Shown: positions 18,445 to 24,781 of the stretch, one piece after another
Position numbering within the stretch: the first letter of the stretch is position 1
Layout of the letters: the number at the start of each line of letters is the position of its first letter
Origin: a virus
Strand: one strand, 5' to 3'
Length of the DNA: 24,781 bases
IMG/VR virus record: IMGVR_UViG_3300022821_000107
Location: 1-24,781 of that record
Translations under genes and position numbers: made by a program
The notes under the pieces: generated by a model
The model's input: the letters and a program-made list of their open reading frames with translations, nothing else
Told to the model about the DNA's origin: nothing
Database searches by the model: none

Positions 18445-20307
18445 ATGAAAATCGACATCAAAGCACTCTCGGAAATCCAAAAGATCCAGCTTGTCAACAC
18501 AAGGTGGAAGTCATCCTCTGAGGTATGGGAAACAGTCGATCAGGTCTATAAAACGAACACGGCAATATATGAAAACAAGGCGAAGTGGATAAGTAGTATT
18601 CCTCAGAAGAGGAAGGGAAAGACTACGCAAGCCAATAGAGTTTTTGTAAACATGGAGGCAGTCATCAACTCTTTAATAGCAAACCCTCCAGGAATAAACA
18701 TCCTTCCAGCCAGAGATGGGGAGGAGGCACAAGACTTCGCAAGGAAGCTTGAGAGCTTCTATAGAAAGAAGTTTAACGATTTGAATACAAAAGAAATAAT
18801 GCGAATGGGACTTCGTAACCTTTACTTTGCAAGACTGCTTGTCATCAAGGCATTCTGGAACCCAGTCATAAATGATTTTGACTACAGAGCCATCGACCCA
18901 CGAAAGGTTCGCTTTGGAAGGTATGCAAGAAAAGAACAAGACTCAGAGTTTGCTATTGAGGAGATCGAAGATAATCTGGCGTCAGTGATTGAGAGATTTC
19001 CTGCAAAGAAAGAGGAGTTGATGAAGAAGCATGGCATCGCCGATGACAAAACTCTTTACGTAAAGAACCCAGAGATTAAATATCAAGAGGCATGGATCCA
19101 AGACTCAGTCATCTTTAAGTACGGGAACATCATTCTCGATTGTATCAAAAACCCTTACTGGGATTGGGATGGAATTCTTGTTACTGAAGAGGAGGAGAAG
19201 GAACTTGACGAGACTGGAGAGGAGGGAGGAGAAACAAAGGAGGGCGAAGAGCCAGCAGGACTAACTACTGAGGAGAGAAGAAGGAAGATCCAAGATATCA
19301 AACTAGAGCAAGACGAGCGTAAGGCAGCAATGTCGCCACAAGTTAATCCTGAGACAGGCGAAGAGGAGATGTCAGAGGAACAGTACAAATCTTATTACTT
19401 CAACTACTTCGATAGTCCAAGAAAGCCCTACATCTTCGCCACAATTTTTAATAACGAAAACAGTCCAGTCGGAAGAACAGACATGATCACGCTGTCTGCT
19501 GAACTTCAGAGAAGTATCGACAAAAGAAAGATGGACATAGACGAGAACTGTGAACTAGCTAACGGAATTGTCAAAGTCGATGCAGAAGTTATGGGCAAAG
19601 ATGATGCACAAAGAATTCGTTGGGAGACTAAAGGAATCATTTGGGGTAAGGGAGTTGTCAATGGAGTACAACGAGAGACAGGACAAGCTCTACCATCAAT
19701 GGTCTTTGATGACATGCTTGATTCAAGATCAGAGATAGATAACATCATGGCAGCAACTTCAGCCTTCAGAGGTGAGAGAGAGGGTCAAGAGACTAAGGCA
19801 GGACGATTGGCTTTGATCCAACAGTCATTCCTACGACTGAACGAGCTGGTGCAAGTTGTGGATTACGTATCACTTGAGATGTTCTCATGGGGAATGCAAC
19901 TAGCTAAGACTCGATACACTGAGTATCACTATGCGAAATGGATGGGGAAGGAAGGAGCACGAGAAGTTATTGAGATCATTCAAGACGACTTCGAGACTGG
20001 ATCAGAAGTAACGGTCATCGCAGGAAAGACTCTACCAGTCGATGATGAGTTCAAATATGAACAAGCTCAGAACGATGTAAGAGAGGGATTCATTGCTCCA
20101 TCTGATTACCTTGAGATTGCTAAGTATGACAATGCTAAGGAGCTTGCAAAGAATGCAGTTCTATATCAACAGAACCCAATGGAGGCAGTTGGGCTAAAGA
20201 GCGACGAGATGCCACTACCATTTAAGCCAGGAGCACTTACTCCTGATCAGGTAGATGGAGCTCCGCAAAGAGAAGCAGGACAACTACCAGGACCACCCAT
20301 CCAATAG
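18445..20307 (+). CDS. Portal protein
   Basis: This is the dodecameric channel at the capsid vertex through which DNA is packaged and to which the tail attaches. Supporting features are the position after terL and the RAIDPRKVRFGRY clip/stem pattern (about residue 150). A GRTDMITLSAELQRSIDKRK helix with a long charged middle and a conserved C-terminal helix region (SRSEIDNIMAATSAFRGERE, then ETKAGRLALIQQSF) add to this. A low-complexity Glu-rich insert occurs near 245-290. I place the start at ATG 18445. An in-frame TTG at 18418 lies inside the terminator hairpin and is unlikely. The length of 620 is at the upper end for portals. Confidence 0.85.
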   Translation: MKIDIKALSEIQKIQLVNTRWKSSSEVWETVDQVYKTNTAIYENKAKWISSIPQKRKGKTTQANRVFVNMEAVINSLIANPPGINILPARDGEEAQDFARKLESFYRKKFNDLNTKEIMRMGLRNLYFARLLVIKAFWNPVINDFDYRAIDPRKVRFGRYARKEQDSEFAIEEIEDNLASVIERFPAKKEELMKKHGIADDKTLYVKNPEIKYQEAWIQDSVIFKYGNIILDCIKNPYWDWDGILVTEEEEKELDETGEEGGETKEGEEPAGLTTEERRRKIQDIKLEQDERKAAMSPQVNPETGEEEMSEEQYKSYYFNYFDSPRKPYIFATIFNNENSPVGRTDMITLSAELQRSIDKRKMDIDENCELANGIVKVDAEVMGKDDAQRIRWETKGIIWGKGVVNGVQRETGQALPSMVFDDMLDSRSEIDNIMAATSAFRGEREGQETKAGRLALIQQSFLRLNELVQVVDYVSLEMFSWGMQLAKTRYTEYHYAKWMGKEGAREVIEIIQDDFETGSEVTVIAGKTLPVDDEFKYEQAQNDVREGFIAPSDYLEIAKYDNAKELAKNAVLYQQNPMEAVGLKSDEMPLPFKPGALTPDQVDGAPQREAGQLPGPPIQ

Positions 20308-20391
20308 AAGTTTGACCGTGAAGTCACTAAACTATTTACAAAATAATTTGACCAAGCGGTTTGTAAGCAGTCTTCGGACCAAGTTTATAAA
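20308..20391 (+). promoter_or_regulatory. Leader between portal and scaffold
   Basis: This 84-bp gap contains a repeated GACCAAG (20353-20359 and 20377-20383), a short inverted repeat GTGAAGTCAC, and a GTC-TTCG-GAC tetraloop hairpin. A weak promoter-like TTGACC with TATTTA 15 bp downstream is possible, but the spacing is poor. Confidence 0.3.
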
Positions 20392-21147
20392 ATGGCAGTC
20401 GTAATCATTATGATCCCAGAACCAATAGATGTGGCTCCCAGTGAGGAAAATGGAAATGTTCCATTGGACGCACCAAGTGAGGACACACCCGAAGTGAAGG
20501 AAGAAGATCCTACGGAGGAAACTCCAAAGGTAGAAGGTGAGGAAGCAGAGGAGGCAGTAGAAGATCCAGTAGACCCACCAGTCGCAGAAGAGCTCTACGA
20601 GCTTAGTGACGGCAGGAAAGTTACTGGCGCAGAACTAAAAGATCTGCACATCAACTTAAATTCCGAGTTTACTCGCAAGTCCCAAGAATTAGCGGACTTA
20701 AAACCAAAATATTTACCCGAAGCTCCGAAAGATAATCCGTACGCTGATCCTGATTACACTCCTGAAAATTACGAGGAGATAATCAAGGCAACAGAAGCAA
20801 GAGTTCTTGCAACGGTCGCACGAGGAGAGCAAGACAGAATTCAAGCACAGACAGATGCAGAAAATGCGGTTGTCGGACAATTAGATGAAATCAAGAAGAT
20901 TGATTCTAGCTTGGATGAAAACAAACTCTTCCAACATGCGAACAAGTATGGATTCCGAGATCTGAAGCAAGCACACCAGAACATGCAAGACATGTCGGCA
21001 GTAGTGAAGACTACGCAGAAAGATACTGCGAAGAACATCGCTAAGAGAGCTGACCCAGTCTCAAAAGCTCCAGGTGGCTCTACGGGATCGGCACTTGATC
21101 CTGCAGGATTTGAGAATGCTACGGCATATCTAAGGAGTCTAACTTAA
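20392..21147 (+). CDS. Putative scaffolding protein
   Basis: The position between portal and major capsid protein, the highly acidic Pro/Glu-rich N-terminal 70 residues, a long helical middle with coiled-coil propensity (about 75-200, ending in a YGFRDLKQAHQNMQD segment) and a Gly/Ser-rich tail fit a scaffold that guides capsid assembly. Scaffolds are hard to recognise by sequence, so context carries the call. A protease fusion is not seen. ATG 20410 is an alternative start that removes the hydrophobic first six residues. Confidence 0.6.
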   Translation: MAVVIIMIPEPIDVAPSEENGNVPLDAPSEDTPEVKEEDPTEETPKVEGEEAEEAVEDPVDPPVAEELYELSDGRKVTGAELKDLHINLNSEFTRKSQELADLKPKYLPEAPKDNPYADPDYTPENYEEIIKATEARVLATVARGEQDRIQAQTDAENAVVGQLDEIKKIDSSLDENKLFQHANKYGFRDLKQAHQNMQDMSAVVKTTQKDTAKNIAKRADPVSKAPGGSTGSALDPAGFENATAYLRSLT

Positions 21148-21154
21148 AATTAAA

Positions 21155-22213
21155 ATGATTTTTAACCAAGCCGTTACAACAACTACAAGGGAGTATATTC
21201 TTCCTAAAGTATTTGATACTGTAACAACTGGTACACCAGGTCTAATGACTTTCTTGCAAAAGCCAAAGGAATGGACAACTGGAACATCATACAAATTTGC
21301 TATCAAATACCAAGACACTACTAATGGTGGAAACATGGGTATTGCTGACAAACTTGATACTGATCGACAGAACGTGCGTGTACAAGCAGAATTCAATCTA
21401 AAAGCTACTAACAAACCAGTTGTAGTTGCGATTGCTGAGACAACAGCCAACATGGGAGATGAGCAAATTGTAAATCTTCTAGATACTGAGTTTGATTCAC
21501 AATCTCAGTCTCTTATCAACGTTATGGGCGAAAACCTATACACCGGAAACGGTACAGGAAATGACTGGGACTCACTTCTAAACTGTGCATCTGATTCAAC
21601 ACTATTCGGAACTTACGGTTCTCTTAGTCGATCAGCATACACATCTTGGGATGGTTACTACCTAGCATCTACTGGCGCATTGACACTAGCAAAATTGGCA
21701 ACAGCCGACGACGCAGTGACAGTCGGCGTAGACTCACCAGATCTTGCTCTTACTACAAAAGCAATATGGTCAACTTATGAATCACTACTAACACCTTCAG
21801 TTAAAGCTAATTTCTCAACAAGCGGATATCCTAAGATGAACGCATGGGGAGGAGTTTCTACAACAGCAGGTCTAGGAGCTCAGCAAGGATTCGTTTACCT
21901 ATCATTCAGAGGTACACCTATTGCTAAGGACGAACAAGTTCCAGCAGGAAGATTCCATCTTGTAAATAGTAAAGGATTCGGATTTGTAGGATTCAACTAC
22001 GAAGATGATTCAATCATGAAGGCCAACTTCAAGAAGACTTCAGACGCAACTCCATCAGGAGTACCAGGAAACGTTAAGTCAACTAGAGGATTCCAGTTCA
22101 GAAAGATGATGAGTCCAGTTGATCAACTTACTAAAGTTGGTTACTTGATTTACGCAGGAAACTTCTGTGGAACAAATCCACGTCTAACAGGAACTCTTAA
22201 CGCAACTACTTAG
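21155..22213 (+). CDS. Major capsid protein
   Basis: The 352-residue protein has the style of HK97-fold capsid proteins of uncultured phages. The N-arm is FNQAVTTTTREYILPKVFDT, a beta-rich P-domain-like region includes a YKFAIKYQDTTNGGNMG stretch, and a long spine helix is suggested by the NLLDTEFDSQSQSLINVMGE segment. Aromatic-rich beta strands lie at the C-terminus (RGFQFRKMMSPVDQLT, then VGYLIYAGNFCG). The order portal, scaffold, this gene matches the usual head operon. No N-terminal prohead-protease delta domain is apparent. The DNA is codon-regular, as in a highly expressed gene. Confidence 0.85.
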   Translation: MIFNQAVTTTTREYILPKVFDTVTTGTPGLMTFLQKPKEWTTGTSYKFAIKYQDTTNGGNMGIADKLDTDRQNVRVQAEFNLKATNKPVVVAIAETTANMGDEQIVNLLDTEFDSQSQSLINVMGENLYTGNGTGNDWDSLLNCASDSTLFGTYGSLSRSAYTSWDGYYLASTGALTLAKLATADDAVTVGVDSPDLALTTKAIWSTYESLLTPSVKANFSTSGYPKMNAWGGVSTTAGLGAQQGFVYLSFRGTPIAKDEQVPAGRFHLVNSKGFGFVGFNYEDDSIMKANFKKTSDATPSGVPGNVKSTRGFQFRKMMSPVDQLTKVGYLIYAGNFCGTNPRLTGTLNATT

Positions 22214-22231
22214 TAGCTAACTAGAAAAATT

Positions 22232-22345
22232 ATGAGTGAAGACAAAAACGAAGAGGTTGTAGCAGAAGAAGTTGTAGTAGATGCACCAACAGAAGAAGTT
22301 GTTGCAGATGAAGCTCCAGCGGAAGAGGCTCCAGCAGAAGAATAG
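22232..22345 (+). CDS. Short acidic repeat peptide, 37 aa
   Basis: ATG 22232 follows the capsid gene by 18 bases. The product is nearly all Glu, Ala, Val, Asp and Pro, with repeated EEVV and PAEE units. Almost no codon is wasted and the frame ends cleanly at TAG before a structured leader. Similar acidic tails occur on phage head proteins. It may be a capsid-surface or assembly-modulating peptide, or a detached tail. Its low complexity lowers confidence. Confidence 0.5.
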   Translation: MSEDKNEEVVAEEVVVDAPTEEVVADEAPAEEAPAEE

Positions 22346-22407
22346 ATTATAAGAATTGCTAATTCAAATAGCCGGAGGTTAAGAGCCAAAGGCTGAAAAA
22401 TAAAATT
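22346..22407 (+). promoter_or_regulatory. Structured leader of the 230-aa virion gene
   Basis: This gap contains two small perfect hairpins, GAATT-GCT-AATTC (22353-22365) and AGCC-AAA-GGCT (22384-22394). A GGAGG tract lies about 30 bases ahead of the ATG, too far to act as a normal Shine-Dalgarno sequence unless the hairpins bring it close. Confidence 0.35.
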
Positions 22408-23100
22408 ATGAACAACATTACATTTCAAGACGTATTACAAACTTCAACAGCAGGATCATTTCAACTCGGAGAACGAGCATCTACTCCTGATGGACGAGAA
22501 TGGCAGTACGTTAAGGCGGCATCAGCACTAGCTACATCACTTGTAGCGGTACCAGATGCAGTTGCTACATCAGATCTTTACTCATCATCTACTGATAACC
22601 AAGGAAGAATTGTTTACGCTACACGAGCCACAAACACTCTTACAGTTGGACAGTACGAAGGTGCTATCGGTCAGGTTGATGCAGGAACAGGGATCGGACA
22701 AACATTCAAGATTAGGACTAACAACGCTACTACTTTCACTCTATACCCAGAAAGTGCACTTACAACAGCATTGTCAGTATCAGACTCAGATCTGACTTAC
22801 ATTAACTTGAACTATGTTGACCCAGCAGCAGTAACATCTGACATTCAGATGGCTCAAGGAATCGCACAGGCATCATTTGCAGCAGCAGACTACGGTTGGT
22901 TGCTAACAAATGGAGTAGGACGAGTTCTAGCTGGAGAAGCACTAGTAGTTGGTGCTGGATTCAAAACAGGTGATGACACAGTAGGACAAGTTATTAAGGC
23001 AGTCACAGCAGAAGGAGCGTTTGACTTCCAAAACCTTGGTTACGCAGTTATTGCAGGTGCGGCTGACGGTGGTTGCACAGTATTCGCAAACATTCGATAG
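22408..23100 (+). CDS. Putative capsid decoration / minor head protein
   Basis: The protein is beta-rich and low in charge. It starts with a short arm, and LGERASTPDGREWQYVKAAS is a motif I associate with small proteins encoded directly after major capsid genes. Long Ala/Thr/Gly/Ser stretches in beta-strand pattern follow, and the last 40 residues alternate strands and turns (GAFDFQNLGYAVIAGAADGG). At 230 residues it could be a trimeric decoration or cementing protein. A major tail protein is less likely because of its position. It has one Cys only. Confidence 0.55.
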   Translation: MNNITFQDVLQTSTAGSFQLGERASTPDGREWQYVKAASALATSLVAVPDAVATSDLYSSSTDNQGRIVYATRATNTLTVGQYEGAIGQVDAGTGIGQTFKIRTNNATTFTLYPESALTTALSVSDSDLTYINLNYVDPAAVTSDIQMAQGIAQASFAAADYGWLLTNGVGRVLAGEALVVGAGFKTGDDTVGQVIKAVTAEGAFDFQNLGYAVIAGAADGGCTVFANIR

Positions 23101-23197
23101 TTTATCGCTTCTATCTCTCATTCGTGGGAGGTGGGGTGCGGTACGTTACCGTAGAGGAATGGCAAAGCCTCTTTATTAAATTAAGGACAAAAAACAA
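23101..23197 (+). promoter_or_regulatory. Structured leader of the 197-aa gene
   Basis: The 97-bp gap holds a 7-bp hairpin with a CGT loop (TGCGGTA/TACCGTA, 23137-23153) followed by AGAGG (23153-23157) paired to CCTCT (23168-23172) and an AT-rich tail. The second stem resembles a weak terminator. A GGAGGTGGGG tract lies upstream at about 23127-23136. Confidence 0.35.
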
Positions 23198-23791
23198 ATG
23201 GCAAATCCACAAGTTTCAAATCCAAACGATCACAAGGTAGTTACGTTTAAAAACTCTACAGACCTTGTTTTCACTCCTGCGTTGGGAGCCATGTACGATG
23301 GCAGACCTATCTTTGGTACGACAGGAACATCAATTAAACCTGGTGAAAGTCTCGTACTCCCATTTCATGTGGGAAACCTACTAGCAAAGAACCTAGCTAA
23401 AGCTGTTATCAACGGTCAAGCTGCCGAAACAGACAAAGCAGGAGTTCCAACAGGAGTTCCACTTTGGAGTGAAGAAAGTTTGATTGAGAGGCAACAGTCC
23501 TTCCTTACAGAAATGTACAGTGAGGAAAAGGCAGCTCCTATGTCAGAGACAGATATTTTGATGGCAAAGGTAGAAGAGTATAAGAAACTGGTAGAGAAAG
23601 TTCTTCCAGAGTCTGAGAAGGAAAGTTTAGTTGAAGATACTTCTCCCAAAGAGAATGATTCAAAGGATGAAGCTCCAAAGGAGGAGAAAGTTTACAGCGA
23701 TAAGGCAGAAGTGATCGCAGAACTAAATAAGCGTGATATACAATTCAACGCTCGACTAAGCAAGGCTAACCTTGAGAAGTTGCTCGCATAA
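23198..23791 (+). CDS. Virion-module protein with C-terminal HeH/SAP-like domain
   Basis: Residues 1-80 resemble a beta-rich domain frequent in head-tail gene clusters (KVVTFKNSTDLVFTPALG, then GTSIKPGESLVLPFHVGNLL). A helical linker rich in Glu/Lys (about 105-165) follows. The last 35 residues (YSDKAEVIAELNKRDIQFN, then LSKANLEKLLA) match the short HeH/LEM/SAP-like helix-extension-helix motif common at the ends of phage structural proteins. It has no recognised enzymatic motif. It may connect head components or bind DNA. Confidence 0.6.
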   Translation: MANPQVSNPNDHKVVTFKNSTDLVFTPALGAMYDGRPIFGTTGTSIKPGESLVLPFHVGNLLAKNLAKAVINGQAAETDKAGVPTGVPLWSEESLIERQQSFLTEMYSEEKAAPMSETDILMAKVEEYKKLVEKVLPESEKESLVEDTSPKENDSKDEAPKEEKVYSDKAEVIAELNKRDIQFNARLSKANLEKLLA

Positions 23792-23846
23792 CAGCGAAAG
23801 CTAGTGTGCATAGACAACAGGAGGTGCAAGCCCTCTCACTAGTGAT
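23792..23846 (+). promoter_or_regulatory. Nested-hairpin leader of the coiled-coil gene
   Basis: An outer perfect stem CTAGTG/CACTAG (23801-23806 with 23837-23842) encloses an inner stem GAGG/CCTC (23821-23824 with 23832-23835). The strong AGGAGG ribosome-binding tract overlaps the inner stem 22 bases before the ATG, so ribosome access could depend on folding. Confidence 0.4.
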
Positions 23847-24371
23847 ATGGAAATAAAAATCATAGACAAAGAAAAGATGAAGGTTATGGAATCTCTAGCA
23901 AAGACCAATCTTGAAGTTTCTGCAATGAAAGCTACTCTAGCTGATCTAAAGAAGGATGAAGATGACTATATTGCGAAAAGAGAAAAAAAGGCGTTATCTA
24001 GGATTGAAGTTCTTCTTAAAGACAGTAACGACACCCTAAATGACGCTTATAAAAACTATAATGACATCCATAATCTATCTAAAAGCTCTTCAGAGTTCGT
24101 GGCATTCCTTACCGAAGCTCACGACGATGTCAAATCTTTGGTTGAAGCCTTCGATAGGAAGACCGAAGCATGGGAAGAAAACATCAAGGGGCAAGAGGAT
24201 AAACTAAAGGAGGTAAGGAAGAAGATTTTAGTTGATCAGGTCCAGTTGAAGAACGATCAGACCTCTATAGACGTGAGAAACAAGGAAATTGCGTTGGAAA
24301 AACGCAAACTCAGGGACGAAAGAGGTACTTTGGAGAGAGCCATTACTAGACTAAAGGAAAACAATATATGA
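23847..24371 (+). CDS. Coiled-coil protein, 174 aa
   Basis: Almost the entire length is predicted helix rich in Lys, Glu and Leu, with heptad-like spacing from about residue 10 to 50 and again from 105 to 170 (for example RKLRDERGTLERAITRLKE). No catalytic residues are apparent. Proteins of this type occur among head-tail genes as assembly chaperones or fibre parts. It overlaps the next gene by ATGA. Confidence 0.65.
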   Translation: MEIKIIDKEKMKVMESLAKTNLEVSAMKATLADLKKDEDDYIAKREKKALSRIEVLLKDSNDTLNDAYKNYNDIHNLSKSSSEFVAFLTEAHDDVKSLVEAFDRKTEAWEENIKGQEDKLKEVRKKILVDQVQLKNDQTSIDVRNKEIALEKRKLRDERGTLERAITRLKENNI

Positions 24372-24634
24372 CACAAGCAATTAGAGACAAAAATCACATA
24401 GCAACAAAATTAGGAGTTTTATTCTCTGATGGTACTACTCTAGTACCCATCGGAATGGATGGATCAAGTAACTTGATGATTAACGAGACGGATTCAATCG
24501 GATTCACTCCTGATCAAATAGCAATTAGAGATGAAAATTATCAACACGTCCTTATGGGAGTGGACTCAACTGACAGTACGAAGTTGTGTCCAGTTTATGT
24601 GGATGCCGCAGGAGCAATTTTAATAGATGCCTAA
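24368..24634 (+). CDS. Small virion protein of two beta-repeats, 88 aa
   Basis: Two copies of a repeat of about 38 residues are visible. The first begins AIRDKNHIATKLGVLFSDGT (residues 4-40) and the second AIRDENYQHVLMGVDSTDST (50-87), each ending in a P-[V/I]-x-x-D-x2-[G/S]-x-x-[L/I]-x-[V/I]-[N/D] turn. The next gene begins with the same repeat. Such AxRDxN repeats occur in clusters in phage structural regions, as I recall, and may be capsid or tail surface proteins. The exact role is unknown. Confidence 0.6.
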   Translation: MTQAIRDKNHIATKLGVLFSDGTTLVPIGMDGSSNLMINETDSIGFTPDQIAIRDENYQHVLMGVDSTDSTKLCPVYVDAAGAILIDA

Positions 24635-24647
24635 TCAATAAATTATT

Positions 24648-24781
24648 ATGAGCAATGCAACAAGAGATCAGAATCACGTAACGGTAGTCTTGGGACAGGA
24701 CAGCACAGATGCTACTAACACCCTTCCCATGAAGATAGACCCAGCAACAGGGCGAGTTCTTGTTGATTCGGCAGCCGGAGG
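24648..24781 (+). CDS. Second repeat-family virion protein (3' end outside window)
   Basis: ATG 24648 opens a frame beginning MSNATRDQNHVTVVLGQDST that reads through to the window end (44 complete codons). It matches the AxRDxN...STDxT...PxxxDxxxGxxLVD repeat of the gene just upstream, so the two are paralogues from tandem duplication. Only the first repeat is visible. Confidence 0.65.
   Translation, partial: MSNATRDQNHVTVVLGQDSTDATNTLPMKIDPATGRVLVDSAAG

Overview
The window is a piece of a tailed double-stranded DNA bacteriophage (Caudoviricetes) genome. The evidence is a complete head module (small and large terminase, portal, probable scaffold, major capsid and accessory virion proteins), a DnaB-type helicase, a RecB-like nuclease, very tight gene packing and no cellular housekeeping genes. 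It is AT-rich and uses the standard code, since UGA, UAA and UAG all serve as stops. The host cannot be named. Most starts sit in A/T-rich leaders with little Shine-Dalgarno sequence, and many genes overlap by ATGA, TAATG or ATGAATAA junctions. No integrase is seen.

Layout: everything from 1 to 11578 is on the minus strand and everything from 12288 to the end is on the plus strand. The two arms diverge from a gene-poor 709-bp region (11579-12287) that holds divergent promoters, DnaA-box-like 9-mers, a probable small RNA with its own promoter and terminator, paired hairpins and a tRNA-like element.

Minus arm, read in the direction of transcription: a 7-deazaguanine cluster (QueE, QueD, a phosphoribosyltransferase, FolE, then a QueD-like T-fold protein, a DUF5664-like protein and a DpdA-like base transglycosylase). 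Next come dUTPase, a helicase-loader/initiator-like protein, DnaB helicase, several small proteins, a RecB-like exonuclease, an ssDNA-binding-like protein, an unassigned conserved protein, an HNH protein, a short HU-like protein, and an AT-rich accessory end with a pentapeptide-repeat protein and signs of recent cassette shuffling. FolE, QueD and QueE make 7-carboxy-7-deazaguanine. QueC is absent here. DpdA would swap guanine in phage DNA for a 7-deazaguanine, a known anti-restriction strategy.

Plus arm: small genes, small terminase, zinc-binding proteins, a probable free-standing AP2-HNH homing endonuclease, a divergent GroES-GroEL pair, large terminase, portal, scaffold, major capsid protein, accessory head proteins, and the first of a family of short repeat-bearing virion proteins cut by the window end. 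The chaperonin pair lies inside the packaging/head module, which suggests a role in folding virion proteins. The GroEL has Asn at the position of the ATP-hydrolysis residue Asp398. The observations most worth following up are the deazaguanine cluster with its odd QueD paralogue, the GroEL substitution, the structured RNAs in the divergent region, and the single-gene cassettes flanked by 34- and 43-bp direct repeats.
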